Notes under the pieces: generated by a model
Told to the model about the DNA's origin: nothing
Seen by the model: the letters and a program-made list of their open reading frames with translations, nothing else
Databases searched by the model: none
From: Pseudolysinimonas_A sp039912695
GTDB lineage: Bacteria > Actinomycetota > Actinomycetes > Actinomycetales > Microbacteriaceae
Reading direction: 5' to 3'
Assembly (NCBI RefSeq): GCF_039912695.1
Contig: NZ_JBDSPJ010000013.1
Coordinates: 124,001-188,000, forward strand
DNA length: 64,000 bases
Part shown: piece by piece, positions 8,114 through 16,441 of the stretch
Numbering within the stretch: position 1 is the stretch's first letter
How the letters are laid out: every line of letters begins with the position of its first letter
Translations under genes and position numbers: made by a program

Positions 8114-8618
8114 ATCGGATGGCGGGGTCGGGCACCTCGCCTCGCGGCACATAGAAAACCAGCTGCAGGTGATACCGGCGTGCTTCGCTGAGGTCGCAGT
8201 ATTTCTCGAACTCGTCCGGCACCTCGTAGTCACTCGATGCGATCGCCTCGTCCCACTCACGCTCGACCCCGTCGATCGGCGCGACCAGCGTCACGGTGCA
8301 CACCGATGATGCGGGCGGGTCGACCACATCGATCGCGAACGTCGCAACAACGACATCCGAACCCGCCGGGGCATTCAACGCTTCGCCGTCGAGAACCTCG
8401 AGGTCGGTGAGTTTCACGTTGGCTCCCGAGTAGCGCTCGTCCAGCCCGCGGGCGACGTCGATCACCGCCGGTTGATTCTCGAGGTACGGGAAGAAGCGTG
8501 GGATGAGCGACACCACGAGAGCCGCCGGGATGAGCACGGCGAGCGCGACGAGGAACCAGCGGTTGCGGCGCAGCCACGTCATCGGCACTTCGGTGACGGG
8601 CCGCTCGGAGTCGCTCAT
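8070..8618 (-). CDS. Membrane-anchored protein, extracytoplasmic beta domain (third of set)
   Basis: 182 residues: a short cytoplasmic N terminus, one membrane segment at about 21-42 (WFLVALAVLIPAALVVSLI) and an outside domain of about 135 residues with alternating hydrophobic strands and two Cys that could pair. It overlaps the gene upstream by 4 bp (ATGA), so it is translationally coupled. The topology matches the two preceding genes, and all three may be DUF4352-like beta-sandwich proteins, but I cannot confirm the family by eye. Function unknown. Confidence 0.7.
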   Translation of the reverse strand: MSDSERPVTEVPMTWLRRNRWFLVALAVLIPAALVVSLIPRFFPYLENQPAVIDVARGLDERYSGANVKLTDLEVLDGEALNAPAGSDVVVATFAIDVVDPPASSVCTVTLVAPIDGVEREWDEAIASSDYEVPDEFEKYCDLSEARRYHLQLVFYVPRGEVPDPAIRFTSTAAFPQELRLH

Positions 8619-9175
8619 CGGCTGCCGTCCCGCGCGGGCTCAAGTTCGACGCGGTCAGCCACCTCGAGGGTGGTGAGGTCGATAACGATCTCGACGACGC
8701 TGTCCAGGCGATCATCGCCGAACGGGCTGATGCGCAGCACCGCCGAGCGCGCCCCCGGGAAGTTGACAACGTCGGCAGGCAGTTCGATCAGCAGCGGCCC
8801 CGTCGCCGGAAAGCGCACGGCGACCGTGTGTTCGTCGACGGTGCCGCCATCTCCGCGTTTGGTCCCTCCATACTGCACACCGTCGATGAAGAGATCGACC
8901 TCGATGAGTTTCGACTCAAGGGTCGCTTCGACGGTCGCGTCCGCCACGAACCAGACCCCCGCGGTGGTTCCCCGCCAGGAGCCGAGCTCGACCTCGTGCG
9001 CGAGCGACGCCTCATGCACGGTCGCGATCAGGTGCTGCGACGAGACGGTATCGCCCAACGACCCCCGAGACCCGAAAGGTGCTTCGACGAGTTGAGAGGT
9101 CGGGGTCGTCGCCGCTACCGCGTAGGTCGCGGCGAGCAGCCCGAGGCCGGCGACGATCGCGAGACCGCGCTTCAT
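8615..9175 (-). CDS. Exported or membrane-anchored beta-domain protein (second of set)
   Basis: 186 residues. A short basic N terminus and a hydrophobic segment of about 18 residues (LAIVAGLGLLAATYAVAA) act as signal peptide or anchor. A domain of about 150 residues with beta-strand periodicity follows, including a GVWFVADATVEAT strand that resembles the core strand of DUF4352-like proteins. No Cys, so not a lipoprotein. It overlaps both flanking genes of the set by 4 bp. Function unknown. Confidence 0.7.
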   Translation of the reverse strand: MKRGLAIVAGLGLLAATYAVAATTPTSQLVEAPFGSRGSLGDTVSSQHLIATVHEASLAHEVELGSWRGTTAGVWFVADATVEATLESKLIEVDLFIDGVQYGGTKRGDGGTVDEHTVAVRFPATGPLLIELPADVVNFPGARSAVLRISPFGDDRLDSVVEIVIDLTTLEVADRVELEPARDGSR

Positions 9176-9804
9176 CGGTCGTCTCGCACGGTGGTCGAAA
9201 CCTCGACGGCGACGTGCTCGTCAACCCACCGGGTGCCGTCAATGATGTCGGCCTTCTCGGGCGTCGCGTCGGTGAGACCGATGCGCAGAACGTCACCCTG
9301 CGCGAACTGGCCAGAGCGCACCGTGAACACGAACAGAAGGGTATCGGGAACCCCGGGGCTGAGCACCGGCTCGAAAGTGCCGTCTCGCTTGAGGAACACG
9401 GTGAGGTCACCGTAGCCGGGGCGCTCATCGAGGTTCATCAGCCCGTCGATCGTGAACGGACTGGGGGGTCCGATCGAGATCGGCGACTCAGGCTCGGCGG
9501 TCAGTCCTTCCAGCGTCGCGACCACGACGAGGAAGCTCTCTCCGGGTTTGGTTTCGGTGTAGTCATCCGGAAAATCGTCGGTGAGGTAGAGGTCGTCGAT
9601 CGAAATGGCGAGCCGGTTGCCGACGAACGTGTCGCCAACCGACTGCTCGGGGATGACGGCGCTTTGAAGTTGCACCGTGTCCCAGCCGCCGAGCGGGATG
9701 GCGACGACGCCGGCGACTGCCAGCACGGCGCCCACCACGAGGATCGGCAGCCAGGCTCGAACTCGGGACGCGAGGGTCGCGCGTGGGGACGGTTTAGCGG
9801 GCAC
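9172..9804 (-). CDS. Membrane-anchored beta-domain protein (first of set)
   Basis: 210 residues with one membrane segment at about 18-38 (AWLPILVVGAVLAVAGVVAI) and an outside domain of about 170 residues. The segment GESFLVVVATLEG resembles the conserved strand of DUF4352-like extracellular domains. The ATG overlaps the end of the upstream small membrane protein gene by 11 bp, and the stop overlaps the next start by 4 bp, so all four genes form one coupled operon read leftwards. Function unknown. Confidence 0.7.
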   Translation of the reverse strand: MPAKPSPRATLASRVRAWLPILVVGAVLAVAGVVAIPLGGWDTVQLQSAVIPEQSVGDTFVGNRLAISIDDLYLTDDFPDDYTETKPGESFLVVVATLEGLTAEPESPISIGPPSPFTIDGLMNLDERPGYGDLTVFLKRDGTFEPVLSPGVPDTLLFVFTVRSGQFAQGDVLRIGLTDATPEKADIIDGTRWVDEHVAVEVSTTVRDDR

Positions 9805-10165
9805 GACGCTGCTCTTCCGAGATGGGAACTTTGATCATCCAGCCCGCGACCAAAAAGACGATCGCGGCGACGTACTGCGCCACCTGCCAGAACGGATCGG
9901 GGATCGCGATGATCCACACCGGGTTCCAGGCGACGGCGATGGCGGCGAAGACCGGCAGCCATCCCCACTGTTTGGCTTGGAATGCAAAAACCGCGACGAT
10001 GAGCGCGAAGATCGCCGCGATGTACCGCACGACGATGAACGAGTCCTCAGCGAGGACCGCCAGTCCGATCAGCAGCGCGAGGGCAGCGATCAGTCCGGGC
10101 GCGAGCGCAAGGCGCCGCCATCCCGGATCGGGCTTGGTCCCGTAACGGGAGCTGTTGGATGCCAT
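9794..10165 (-). CDS. Small four-helix membrane protein (DUF6804-like)
   Basis: 123 residues with four closely spaced hydrophobic segments (about 24-40, 44-60, 66-84, 92-110) and the W-x-x-x-Q-x-V/I segment before the last helix that I associate with DUF6804 small membrane proteins. The family name is from memory and should be taken as tentative. It is the first gene of the four-gene minus-strand operon. The ATG lies seven bases after TAGGGT (10173-10178), so the operon mRNA is probably leaderless. Confidence 0.7.
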   Translation of the reverse strand: MASNSSRYGTKPDPGWRRLALAPGLIAALALLIGLAVLAEDSFIVVRYIAAIFALIVAVFAFQAKQWGWLPVFAAIAVAWNPVWIIAIPDPFWQVAQYVAAIVFLVAGWMIKVPISEEQRRAR

Positions 10166-10172
10166 CGCTGCC

Positions 10173-10182
10173 ACCCTACGAT
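10173..10182. promoter_or_regulatory. Overlapping divergent -10 boxes
   Basis: TAGGGT on the minus strand (10173-10178) serves the gene starting at 10165. TACGAT on the plus strand (10177-10182) serves the gene starting at 10190. The two hexamers share two base pairs, so the promoters probably compete. Confidence 0.5.
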
Positions 10183-10189
10183 GTGCCGC

Positions 10190-10831
10190 ATGGGCTTCTT
10201 TGACAGCATCGCCGATTCTTTCCGCTCGGCCGTCGGCTCGGCCGACCCCGACCTCATCAAGAACGGCACGCTGGGCCGCGGTGACCTGACCGGCATCCAG
10301 GTCTCGAACACGACGATCACGATCGGCAACGGGCTCACCGAACGCAAATGCACCTTCCAACTGAAGGTCTACCTCGAGGGCGTCGAACCGTTTGACGCCA
10401 CCTGCGAACAGCGCGTGCAAGAGGTTTACCTGCCGCAACTGGTTCCCGGGGCGGCCGTGCTCGCGGTACGCGTCGACCCGACCGATCACACCAAAGTGGC
10501 GATCGACTTCGCGTCAGAAGTGCCCAACGTCACGATCAAGGCTGGCACCGGTCACGATTCTGCGGCGTGGGTGCTGGCCAATGGCACGCCCGCGAAGGTC
10601 GTGCTCGTCGCCAATCAGCCGATCGGTCTCACCTCCTCGAAGGGTGATCCGGTTCAGGCGCTGACCCTGACCGTCGACAAGGGCGATGCGAGCTATCAGG
10701 CCCAGGTGGGCAACGGGGTGCCAAACAGCGCCCTGCCGCTGCTGTTTCCCGGCTCGAAACTGCACGCGATGATCGGCGACGGCCCGAACGACATCGTCGT
10801 CGACTGGGCCAAAGGCGCGCGCACCGACTGA
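10190..10831 (+). CDS. Hypothetical soluble protein, 213 aa
   Basis: A soluble protein without signal peptide or membrane segment and with many beta-strand-like stretches. The N-terminal motif FFDSIADSF and repeated nucleophile-free domains give no family I can name with confidence. Two ATG codons, 10181 and 10190, are in frame. The second was chosen because it sits seven bases after a TACGAT box. The M20 peptidase starts 21 bp downstream with its own -10 box. Confidence 0.65.
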   Translation: MGFFDSIADSFRSAVGSADPDLIKNGTLGRGDLTGIQVSNTTITIGNGLTERKCTFQLKVYLEGVEPFDATCEQRVQEVYLPQLVPGAAVLAVRVDPTDHTKVAIDFASEVPNVTIKAGTGHDSAAWVLANGTPAKVVLVANQPIGLTSSKGDPVQALTLTVDKGDASYQAQVGNGVPNSALPLLFPGSKLHAMIGDGPNDIVVDWAKGARTD

Positions 10832-10840
10832 CCCGCCGCT

Positions 10841-10846
10841 TACGCT
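10841..10846 (+). promoter_or_regulatory. -10 box of leaderless gene at 10853
   Basis: TACGCT six bases before the GTG start of the M20 peptidase. Confidence 0.5.
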
Positions 10847-10852
10847 CAGATC

Positions 10853-12190
10853 GTGGATGCTGACGCGGCGGTCGAGCGACTTCGGGCGCTGATCCGAGTA
10901 CCGACGGTTTCTCGCGAAGATTCCGACCTTCAGGATTCGGCAGCGTTCGAGCGCTTCCCCGCACTGCTTGCCGAGCTTTTCCCGCGTGTCCACGCGACCC
11001 TCGACCTCGAGACCCTCGACGGCCCCGGCCTGCTCTACCGCTGGCACGGGCGCGAAACCGGGGACGCGCTCATCCTGATGGCGCATTGGGATGTCGTGCC
11101 CGCCGATGAGGAGGGCTGGACTCACGAGCCCTTCGCCGCCGACCTGACCACCGACCCGGATGGCGCACGCCGACTCTGGGGGCGTGGCGCGATCGACGAC
11201 AAGGGCGCGCTGGCCGGCATCCTCGAGGCCGTCGAAGCGCTGCTCGAGTCCGGGTTCACGCCAGCCCACGATGTCTACCTCTCGTTCGGCGGTGACGAGG
11301 AGGTGCAGGGTTCGGCGGCCGAAGCTGCAGTGGCCCTGCTGGCGTCGCGGGGGGTCGCCGTCGATCTCGTGCTCGACGAGGGGGGCGCCATCGTCGAAGG
11401 GCAGTTCCCCGGCATCAGCGGCCCAACTGCCGTGATCGGGATCGCCGAGAAGGGCATCGCGACGATCGAACTGCGCGCGACCGAGCAGGGCGGGCATGCC
11501 GCGCATCCGCCGCGTTCGGGCCGCACCGCGACCGCTCGGCTCGCCCGCGCCATCCTGCGGGTGTCTCGCCCTGTTCCTGCGGGGATGCCGCCGACGATGT
11601 ACCCGATGTTCGCCGCCCTAGGTCGCCGGGCGGGCGGAATCCTCGGCCTGGCCTATCGGCATCCGCAGCTGTTTCGTACCGTGTTGCTCGGCGCCCTGGC
11701 CCGCGGAAGCGACGAGGCGAACGCGCTCATCCGCACCACCCGGGTCGTGACGCGGCTGCGGGGTGCTGCCGCCGATAACGTGCTGCCCGAGGTGGCGACA
11801 GCATCGATCAACCTGCGCATCGTCGTCGGATCGACGCTCGCCGCCGAAGTGGAACGCATCCGTCTGGATATCGCCGATCCCGGCATCACCGTGCGGGTTG
11901 TGCGCGGTAGCGATCCCTTCCCGGTCGCCCCCGTGACGGGGTTGCCCTGGGACCGAGTCGTGCAGGCGCTGGCGCACTCGCATCCCGAGGCACTGCCGGT
12001 GCCGTACGCGATGCTCGGCGCGACCGACGGCCGGCACTTCACCCGTCTCACTCCGGCCGTCTACCGCTTCACGCCGTTCGAACTGACCACCCGCGAGTTG
12101 GCCGGGCTGCACGCGATCGACGAGAGCATCCGCGTCGACCCCTACCTGCGCGGGATCACCTTCTACCGCGCCCTGCTCGAGTCGGCCTAG
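10853..12190 (+). CDS. M20 family metallopeptidase (carboxypeptidase/dipeptidase type)
   Basis: A 445-residue two-zinc hydrolase of the M20/M25/M40 family, acting on dipeptides or N-acyl amino acids in the cytosol. The metal-site motifs are present in order: AHWDVVP near 77-83 with the first His and Asp, RGAIDDKG near 110-117 with the bridging Asp, GGDEEVQG near 143-150 with the catalytic and metal Glu, and a C-terminal TDGRHF segment with the last His. A dimerisation domain interrupts the catalytic domain as usual. It resembles the PM20D1/Cps1 branch. Substrate is unknown. Confidence 0.88.
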   Translation: MDADAAVERLRALIRVPTVSREDSDLQDSAAFERFPALLAELFPRVHATLDLETLDGPGLLYRWHGRETGDALILMAHWDVVPADEEGWTHEPFAADLTTDPDGARRLWGRGAIDDKGALAGILEAVEALLESGFTPAHDVYLSFGGDEEVQGSAAEAAVALLASRGVAVDLVLDEGGAIVEGQFPGISGPTAVIGIAEKGIATIELRATEQGGHAAHPPRSGRTATARLARAILRVSRPVPAGMPPTMYPMFAALGRRAGGILGLAYRHPQLFRTVLLGALARGSDEANALIRTTRVVTRLRGAAADNVLPEVATASINLRIVVGSTLAAEVERIRLDIADPGITVRVVRGSDPFPVAPVTGLPWDRVVQALAHSHPEALPVPYAMLGATDGRHFTRLTPAVYRFTPFELTTRELAGLHAIDESIRVDPYLRGITFYRALLESA

Positions 12191-12223
12191 ATCGAAGCGG
12201 CCTGACTCGAATCGGCCTACGCC

Positions 12224-13087
12224 CTACAGCACCGACTTCGTGTGCCAGACAGTTTTCGTCTCGGTGAACGCGAGGATGCGGCCCAGCGACAGCTCCGGGA
12301 TGCCGGGCTCCGGCGAGAGCACCCGCTTCAGGGTGTCGGCGGCGGCGATCTCGAGGTCGATCCATTCGAGGGCCCCGGCTCCGGCAAGGTCGAGTGCGTT
12401 GACATCGGCGTGTGAGGCGAGCCACGGTGCGATCTCGGCGGGTGACCCGGTGAGCACGTTGACCACTCCCCCGGGCACGTCGCTGGTGGCAAGCACCTCG
12501 GCGAGCGTGATCGCCGACAGCGGCCGAGTCTCGTCGGCGATCGCGACCACGGTATTGCCGGCGACGAGCGCCGGCGCAACGGTATTCACGAAGCCCAGCA
12601 GTGATCCGCCCTGGGCTCCCTGCGGCGCGATGACGACGACGACGCCCGTCGGTTCCGGAACCGAGAGGTTGAAGTAGGGACCGGCGACCGGGTTGCCCGA
12701 CCCGGCGACCTGGGTGTATTTGTCGGTCCAGCCCGCGTACCAAACCCAGGCGTCGGTCGCTCGGTCGACCTGAGCCGAAGCGGCCGCCGCCGACACGCCT
12801 TCCGACGAGCGGATCTCTTCGACGAACTGTTCGCGGCGACCTTCGAGCAACTCGGCGATGCGGTACAGCACCTGTCCACGGTTGTAGGCCGTCGCCCCTG
12901 CCCAGCCGGACTGTGCTGCGCGGGCGGCGACCACGGCATCCCGTGCGTCTTTGCGGGAGGCCTGGGCGGCGTTCGCGAGGAACGCTCCCTTCGGCGTCGT
13001 GACCTCGTAGGTGCGGCCGGACTCGCTGCGCGGGAACGCCCCACCGATGCTCAACTTGTACGTCTTCGGAATCGCGAGCCTGCTCAT
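12224..13087 (-). CDS. Half-length aldehyde dehydrogenase without catalytic site
   Basis: 287 residues, versus about 480 for a full aldehyde dehydrogenase. It aligns with the N-terminal NAD-binding half (WAGATAYNRGQVLYRIAELLEGR, then the Rossmann strands around 150-215). It ends before any equivalent of the ELGGK glutamate or the catalytic Cys loop, and contains no Cys there. The reading frame is intact with normal codon use and overlaps the full enzyme gene by 4 bp, so it is not simple decay. It is probably a pseudoenzyme subunit, similar in idea to the inactive C-terminal domain of ALDH16 proteins. That pairing is inference. Confidence 0.8.
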   Translation of the reverse strand: MSRLAIPKTYKLSIGGAFPRSESGRTYEVTTPKGAFLANAAQASRKDARDAVVAARAAQSGWAGATAYNRGQVLYRIAELLEGRREQFVEEIRSSEGVSAAAASAQVDRATDAWVWYAGWTDKYTQVAGSGNPVAGPYFNLSVPEPTGVVVVIAPQGAQGGSLLGFVNTVAPALVAGNTVVAIADETRPLSAITLAEVLATSDVPGGVVNVLTGSPAEIAPWLASHADVNALDLAGAGALEWIDLEIAAADTLKRVLSPEPGIPELSLGRILAFTETKTVWHTKSVL

Positions 13088-14526
13088 TTCGACGAACCCT
13101 TCAGATAGGCGGCGAGCCCGTGACGGCCACCCTCGCGGCCGTAGCCGGACTCCTTGTAGCCGCCGAACGGCGACGCGGGATCGAAACGGTTGAAGGTGTT
13201 CGCCCAGATCACTCCGGCCCGCAGTTTGTCGGCCACGGCGAGAATCTTGGAACCCTTGTCGCTCCAGATCCCAGCCGAGAGGCCGTAGGGCGTGTTGTTC
13301 GCCTTCGTGATTGCCTCAGCCGGAGTGCGGAAGGTCAGCACCGACAGCACCGGTCCGAAGATCTCTTCGCGGGCGATCGTGGATGCCGCCTGCACGTTCG
13401 TGAAGATCGTGGGTGCGAACCAGAACCCGTTTTTCGGGATCTCGCAGGGCGCCGTCCAGCGCTCAGCACCCTCCTTCTCGCCGATATCGCTCAGTTCGCG
13501 AATGCGATTCAGTTGCTCGCGGGAGTTGATCGCGCCGATGTCGGTGTTCTTATCGAGCGGGTCACCGAGCCGCAGCGTCGACAGCCGCTCCTTGAGCCGC
13601 GAGACGACCTCGTCGTGCACGTTCTCTTGAACCAGCAGGCGGCTCCCCGCGCAACAGACGTGACCCTGGTTGAAGAAGATGCCGTTGACGATGCCTTCGA
13701 TGGCCTGCTCCATCGGGGCGTCGTCGAAGACGATGTTCGCGGCCTTGCCCCCGAGCTCGAGGGTGACCTTCTTGCCGGTTCCCGCGACGGCCTTCGCGAT
13801 CTCCCGCCCGACCGCCGTCGACCCGGTGAAGGCAACCTTGTTCACGTCGGGATGCCGCACCAGCGCCGCGCCGGTCGCGCCCGCTCCGGTCACGATGTTC
13901 ACCACACCCTTGGGCAGGTCGGCCTGCTGCAGGATCTCCGCGAAGATCAGCGCCGACAGCGACGTGGTCTCTGCGGGCTTGATGACGACGGTGTTACCCG
14001 CGGCGAGGGCCGGCGCGATCTTCCAGGCGAGCATCAGCAGCGGAAAGTTCCACGGGACGATCTGCGCGGCCACCCCGAGCGCCCGCGGGTCCGATCCCAG
14101 ACCCGCATACGAGAGCTTGTCGGCCCAGCCTGCGTAGTAGAAGAACCACGCAGCGACGAGCGGGATGTCGACATCCCGACTCTCTTTGATCGGCTTGCCG
14201 TTGTCGAGGCTCTCGGCGACGCTGAGTTCGCGGGCACGCTCCTGGATGAGGCGGGCGATGCGGTAGAGGTATTTGCCGCGGTCGGCGCCGGGCATCTTCG
14301 ACCAGGTCTTGTCGAACGCCCGGCGGGCCGCGATGACCGCCCGGTCGACATCCTCGGGCGTCGCCGTCGCGATTTCGGCGATCTTCTTCTCGGTGGCCGG
14401 CGAGATCGTCTGAAACGACGAACCCGATCCGTCGACGAAGTCGCCGTCGATGAAGAGCCCGTAGGACTTCTTCAGGTGCAGGATGCTGGTCGATTCCGGC
14501 GCGGGCGCGTAGTCCAGAAAGCTCAT
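13084..14526 (-). CDS. NAD(P)-dependent aldehyde dehydrogenase
   Basis: A complete 480-residue aldehyde dehydrogenase. Key elements are PWNFPLLM near 158-165 (cofactor entry), FTGSTAVG near 233-240 (glycine turn), Glu257 in LELGG (general base) and Cys291 in NQGHVCCAGSR (nucleophile). ATG 14526 overlaps the deoC stop by one base (TGATG). The operon deoC-aldh-half aldh suggests it oxidises the acetaldehyde produced by deoxyribose-phosphate cleavage, which is an inference from gene order. Confidence 0.9.
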   Translation of the reverse strand: MSFLDYAPAPESTSILHLKKSYGLFIDGDFVDGSGSSFQTISPATEKKIAEIATATPEDVDRAVIAARRAFDKTWSKMPGADRGKYLYRIARLIQERARELSVAESLDNGKPIKESRDVDIPLVAAWFFYYAGWADKLSYAGLGSDPRALGVAAQIVPWNFPLLMLAWKIAPALAAGNTVVIKPAETTSLSALIFAEILQQADLPKGVVNIVTGAGATGAALVRHPDVNKVAFTGSTAVGREIAKAVAGTGKKVTLELGGKAANIVFDDAPMEQAIEGIVNGIFFNQGHVCCAGSRLLVQENVHDEVVSRLKERLSTLRLGDPLDKNTDIGAINSREQLNRIRELSDIGEKEGAERWTAPCEIPKNGFWFAPTIFTNVQAASTIAREEIFGPVLSVLTFRTPAEAITKANNTPYGLSAGIWSDKGSKILAVADKLRAGVIWANTFNRFDPASPFGGYKESGYGREGGRHGLAAYLKGSSK

Positions 14527-15530
14527 CAGTCCACCGTCACGTAGTCGGGGCCGCTGTAGCGACCGGTAGCCATCTTCTGACGCTGCATGAGCACGTCGTT
14601 GAGCAGGGTCGAGGCGCCGAACCGGAACAGGTGCGGCTGCAGCCACTCCTCCCCCACCGTCTCGGCGACTGTCACCAGATACTTGATCGCATCCTTTGAG
14701 GACCGGATGCCGCCAGCCGGCTTCACCCCGATCTTCTCGCCGGTCAGCCGATGCCACTCCTGCACGACCTGCAGCATGAGCAGGGTCACCGGGAGGGTGG
14801 CGGCGGGCTGCACCTTGCCGGTCGAGGTCTTGATGAAGTCGCCCCCGGCGAGGATCGCGAGCCAGGATGCGCGGCGCACGTTGTCGTAGGTGTTGAGTTC
14901 CCCGGTTTCAAGGATGACCTTGAGGCTCGCGGAAGAGCCGTCCTTACGACGGCATGCTTCCTTGACGGCGACGATCTGCTCGAAGACCGTTCCGTAGGAA
15001 CCCGCGAGAAACGCCCCGCGATCAATCACCATGTCGATCTCGTCGGCGCCAGCAGCCACGGCATCCTCGGTGTCGGCGAGCTTGACCCGCAGCGACGCCC
15101 GGCCGCTCGGGAAGGCTGTCGCGACGGCCGCGACGGCGATCTTGCCGTCATCCGGATCGCCGTGCAGGTCGCCCAGTGCTTCGACGGCGGTGCCGACCAT
15201 GTCGCCGTAGACGCAGACCGCGGCGACGCGCGGGGTCGACGGGTCGGTCGCGTCAGGAGTGACGGCCTTGGCGACCAGCGACTTGACTTTGCCGGGAGTG
15301 TCGGCGCCCTCGAGCGTCGTGAGGTCGATCAGGCCGATGATGCGATCGAGCGCCCACGCCTTCGAGGTCGTCTTGATCGAGCGCGTGCCCAGCCCCGCTG
15401 CGCGGGACTCAAGGCCGACAGCATCCACACCCGAGAGTCCTTCGAGGTGGAGCCGCAGACTCTTCTCAGTCAGGTCTCCGCCGAGCAGTTTGACTGCCCG
15501 TTCGGCCGGAGCCAGCGCCGTCGCGTTCAT
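14526..15530 (-). CDS. deoC: Deoxyribose-phosphate aldolase
   Basis: 334 residues of the longer class I DeoC type. It splits 2-deoxyribose 5-phosphate into glyceraldehyde 3-phosphate and acetaldehyde in deoxynucleoside catabolism. The DEIDMVIDRGAFL segment, the KTSTGK motif with the Schiff-base lysine and the KPAGGIRSSKDA motif with the second active-site lysine are all present. The ATG lies seven bases after TAGACT, so its mRNA is likely leaderless. First gene of the three-gene operon. Confidence 0.93.
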   Translation of the reverse strand: MNATALAPAERAVKLLGGDLTEKSLRLHLEGLSGVDAVGLESRAAGLGTRSIKTTSKAWALDRIIGLIDLTTLEGADTPGKVKSLVAKAVTPDATDPSTPRVAAVCVYGDMVGTAVEALGDLHGDPDDGKIAVAAVATAFPSGRASLRVKLADTEDAVAAGADEIDMVIDRGAFLAGSYGTVFEQIVAVKEACRRKDGSSASLKVILETGELNTYDNVRRASWLAILAGGDFIKTSTGKVQPAATLPVTLLMLQVVQEWHRLTGEKIGVKPAGGIRSSKDAIKYLVTVAETVGEEWLQPHLFRFGASTLLNDVLMQRQKMATGRYSGPDYVTVD

Positions 15531-15537
15531 CCGACGA

Positions 15538-15547
15538 AGTCTACGCT
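15538..15547. promoter_or_regulatory. Overlapping divergent leaderless promoters of deoC and ROK kinase
   Basis: TAGACT on the minus strand (15538-15543) is seven bases before the deoC ATG. TACGCT on the plus strand (15542-15547) is six bases before the GTG at 15554. The hexamers overlap by two base pairs, so only one polymerase can sit at a time. Confidence 0.55.
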
Positions 15548-15553
15548 GGGGCT

Positions 15554-16441
15554 GTGAACGACCCTGTGCTGGCCATCGATTTCGGCGGCACCAAGGTCGA
15601 GGCCGCTCTCGTCGCCGACGGGCTCCTGGTCGAGGGGAGCCGATTCCGCGAGACCACCGGCGCCGTGAAAACTGCTGCCGAGCTCGACGACGCCGTCCGT
15701 TCCGTCGTGACGCAGGCACTCGGTGACCGCACGGTGACCGCGGTTGGGATCGGATCCGCCGGCCCGGTGGATGCCTCCCGCGGCGTCGTGTCGCCTCTCA
15801 ACGTGCCGGCCTGGCGCGATCATCCCCTGGTGTCTCTGGTGGCGTCACTCGTGCCGGACGTTGCGATCACCCTCGCGATCGACGGGCTCGCGATCGCCCT
15901 CGCCGAGCACCGCTACGGCGCCGGCCGGGGCGCCAGAAATCTGCTCGGCATGGTCGTGTCGACCGGAGTCGGCGGCGGGCTCGTGCTCGACGGTCGGGGC
16001 TTCGCCGGCACGACGGGCAACGCCGGTCACATCGGCCACATCGAGGTTGCCGGGTTCACCGACGCGTGCCCGTGCGGCGGTTTCGGCTGCCTCGAAGCGA
16101 TCGCGTCCGGCCCGAGCAGCGTGCGGTGGGCTCAGGCCCAGGGCTGGGCCGGATCGACGGGCGAAGAACTCGCCACCTCGTCTGACCCGATCGCCCGCGC
16201 CGCGATCGAACGTTCGGCCCGCGCCGTCGGGCAGGCTCTCGCGTCGGCGACCGGGCTCCTCGACCTCGACGTCGTCGCGGTCGGCGGCGGCTTCTCACAC
16301 TCCGCCCCGGATTACCTCGACCTCGTGCGTGCTGAGTTCGCCGGCCGACTGTGGGAGTTCGTGACGAAGGTGCGCATCCTGCCCGCCGGTCTCGGCAGCG
16401 AAGCCCCGCTGATCGGGGCCGCTCTGCTCACCGAGCAGTAG
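15554..16441 (+). CDS. ROK family sugar kinase
   Basis: A 295-residue ROK protein of glucokinase type without an N-terminal helix-turn-helix, so an enzyme and not a repressor. DFGGTK near residues 9-14 binds ATP phosphate. The segment TLAIDGLAIALAEHRYG supplies the catalytic Asp. GHIGHIEV and the zinc motif CPCGGFGCLE (near 174-183) mark the family. Its position divergent to deoC may mean a pentose or hexose substrate, but the specificity is not readable. Its end overlaps the convergent membrane protein gene by 14 bp. Confidence 0.88.
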   Translation: MNDPVLAIDFGGTKVEAALVADGLLVEGSRFRETTGAVKTAAELDDAVRSVVTQALGDRTVTAVGIGSAGPVDASRGVVSPLNVPAWRDHPLVSLVASLVPDVAITLAIDGLAIALAEHRYGAGRGARNLLGMVVSTGVGGGLVLDGRGFAGTTGNAGHIGHIEVAGFTDACPCGGFGCLEAIASGPSSVRWAQAQGWAGSTGEELATSSDPIARAAIERSARAVGQALASATGLLDLDVVAVGGGFSHSAPDYLDLVRAEFAGRLWEFVTKVRILPAGLGSEAPLIGAALLTEQ

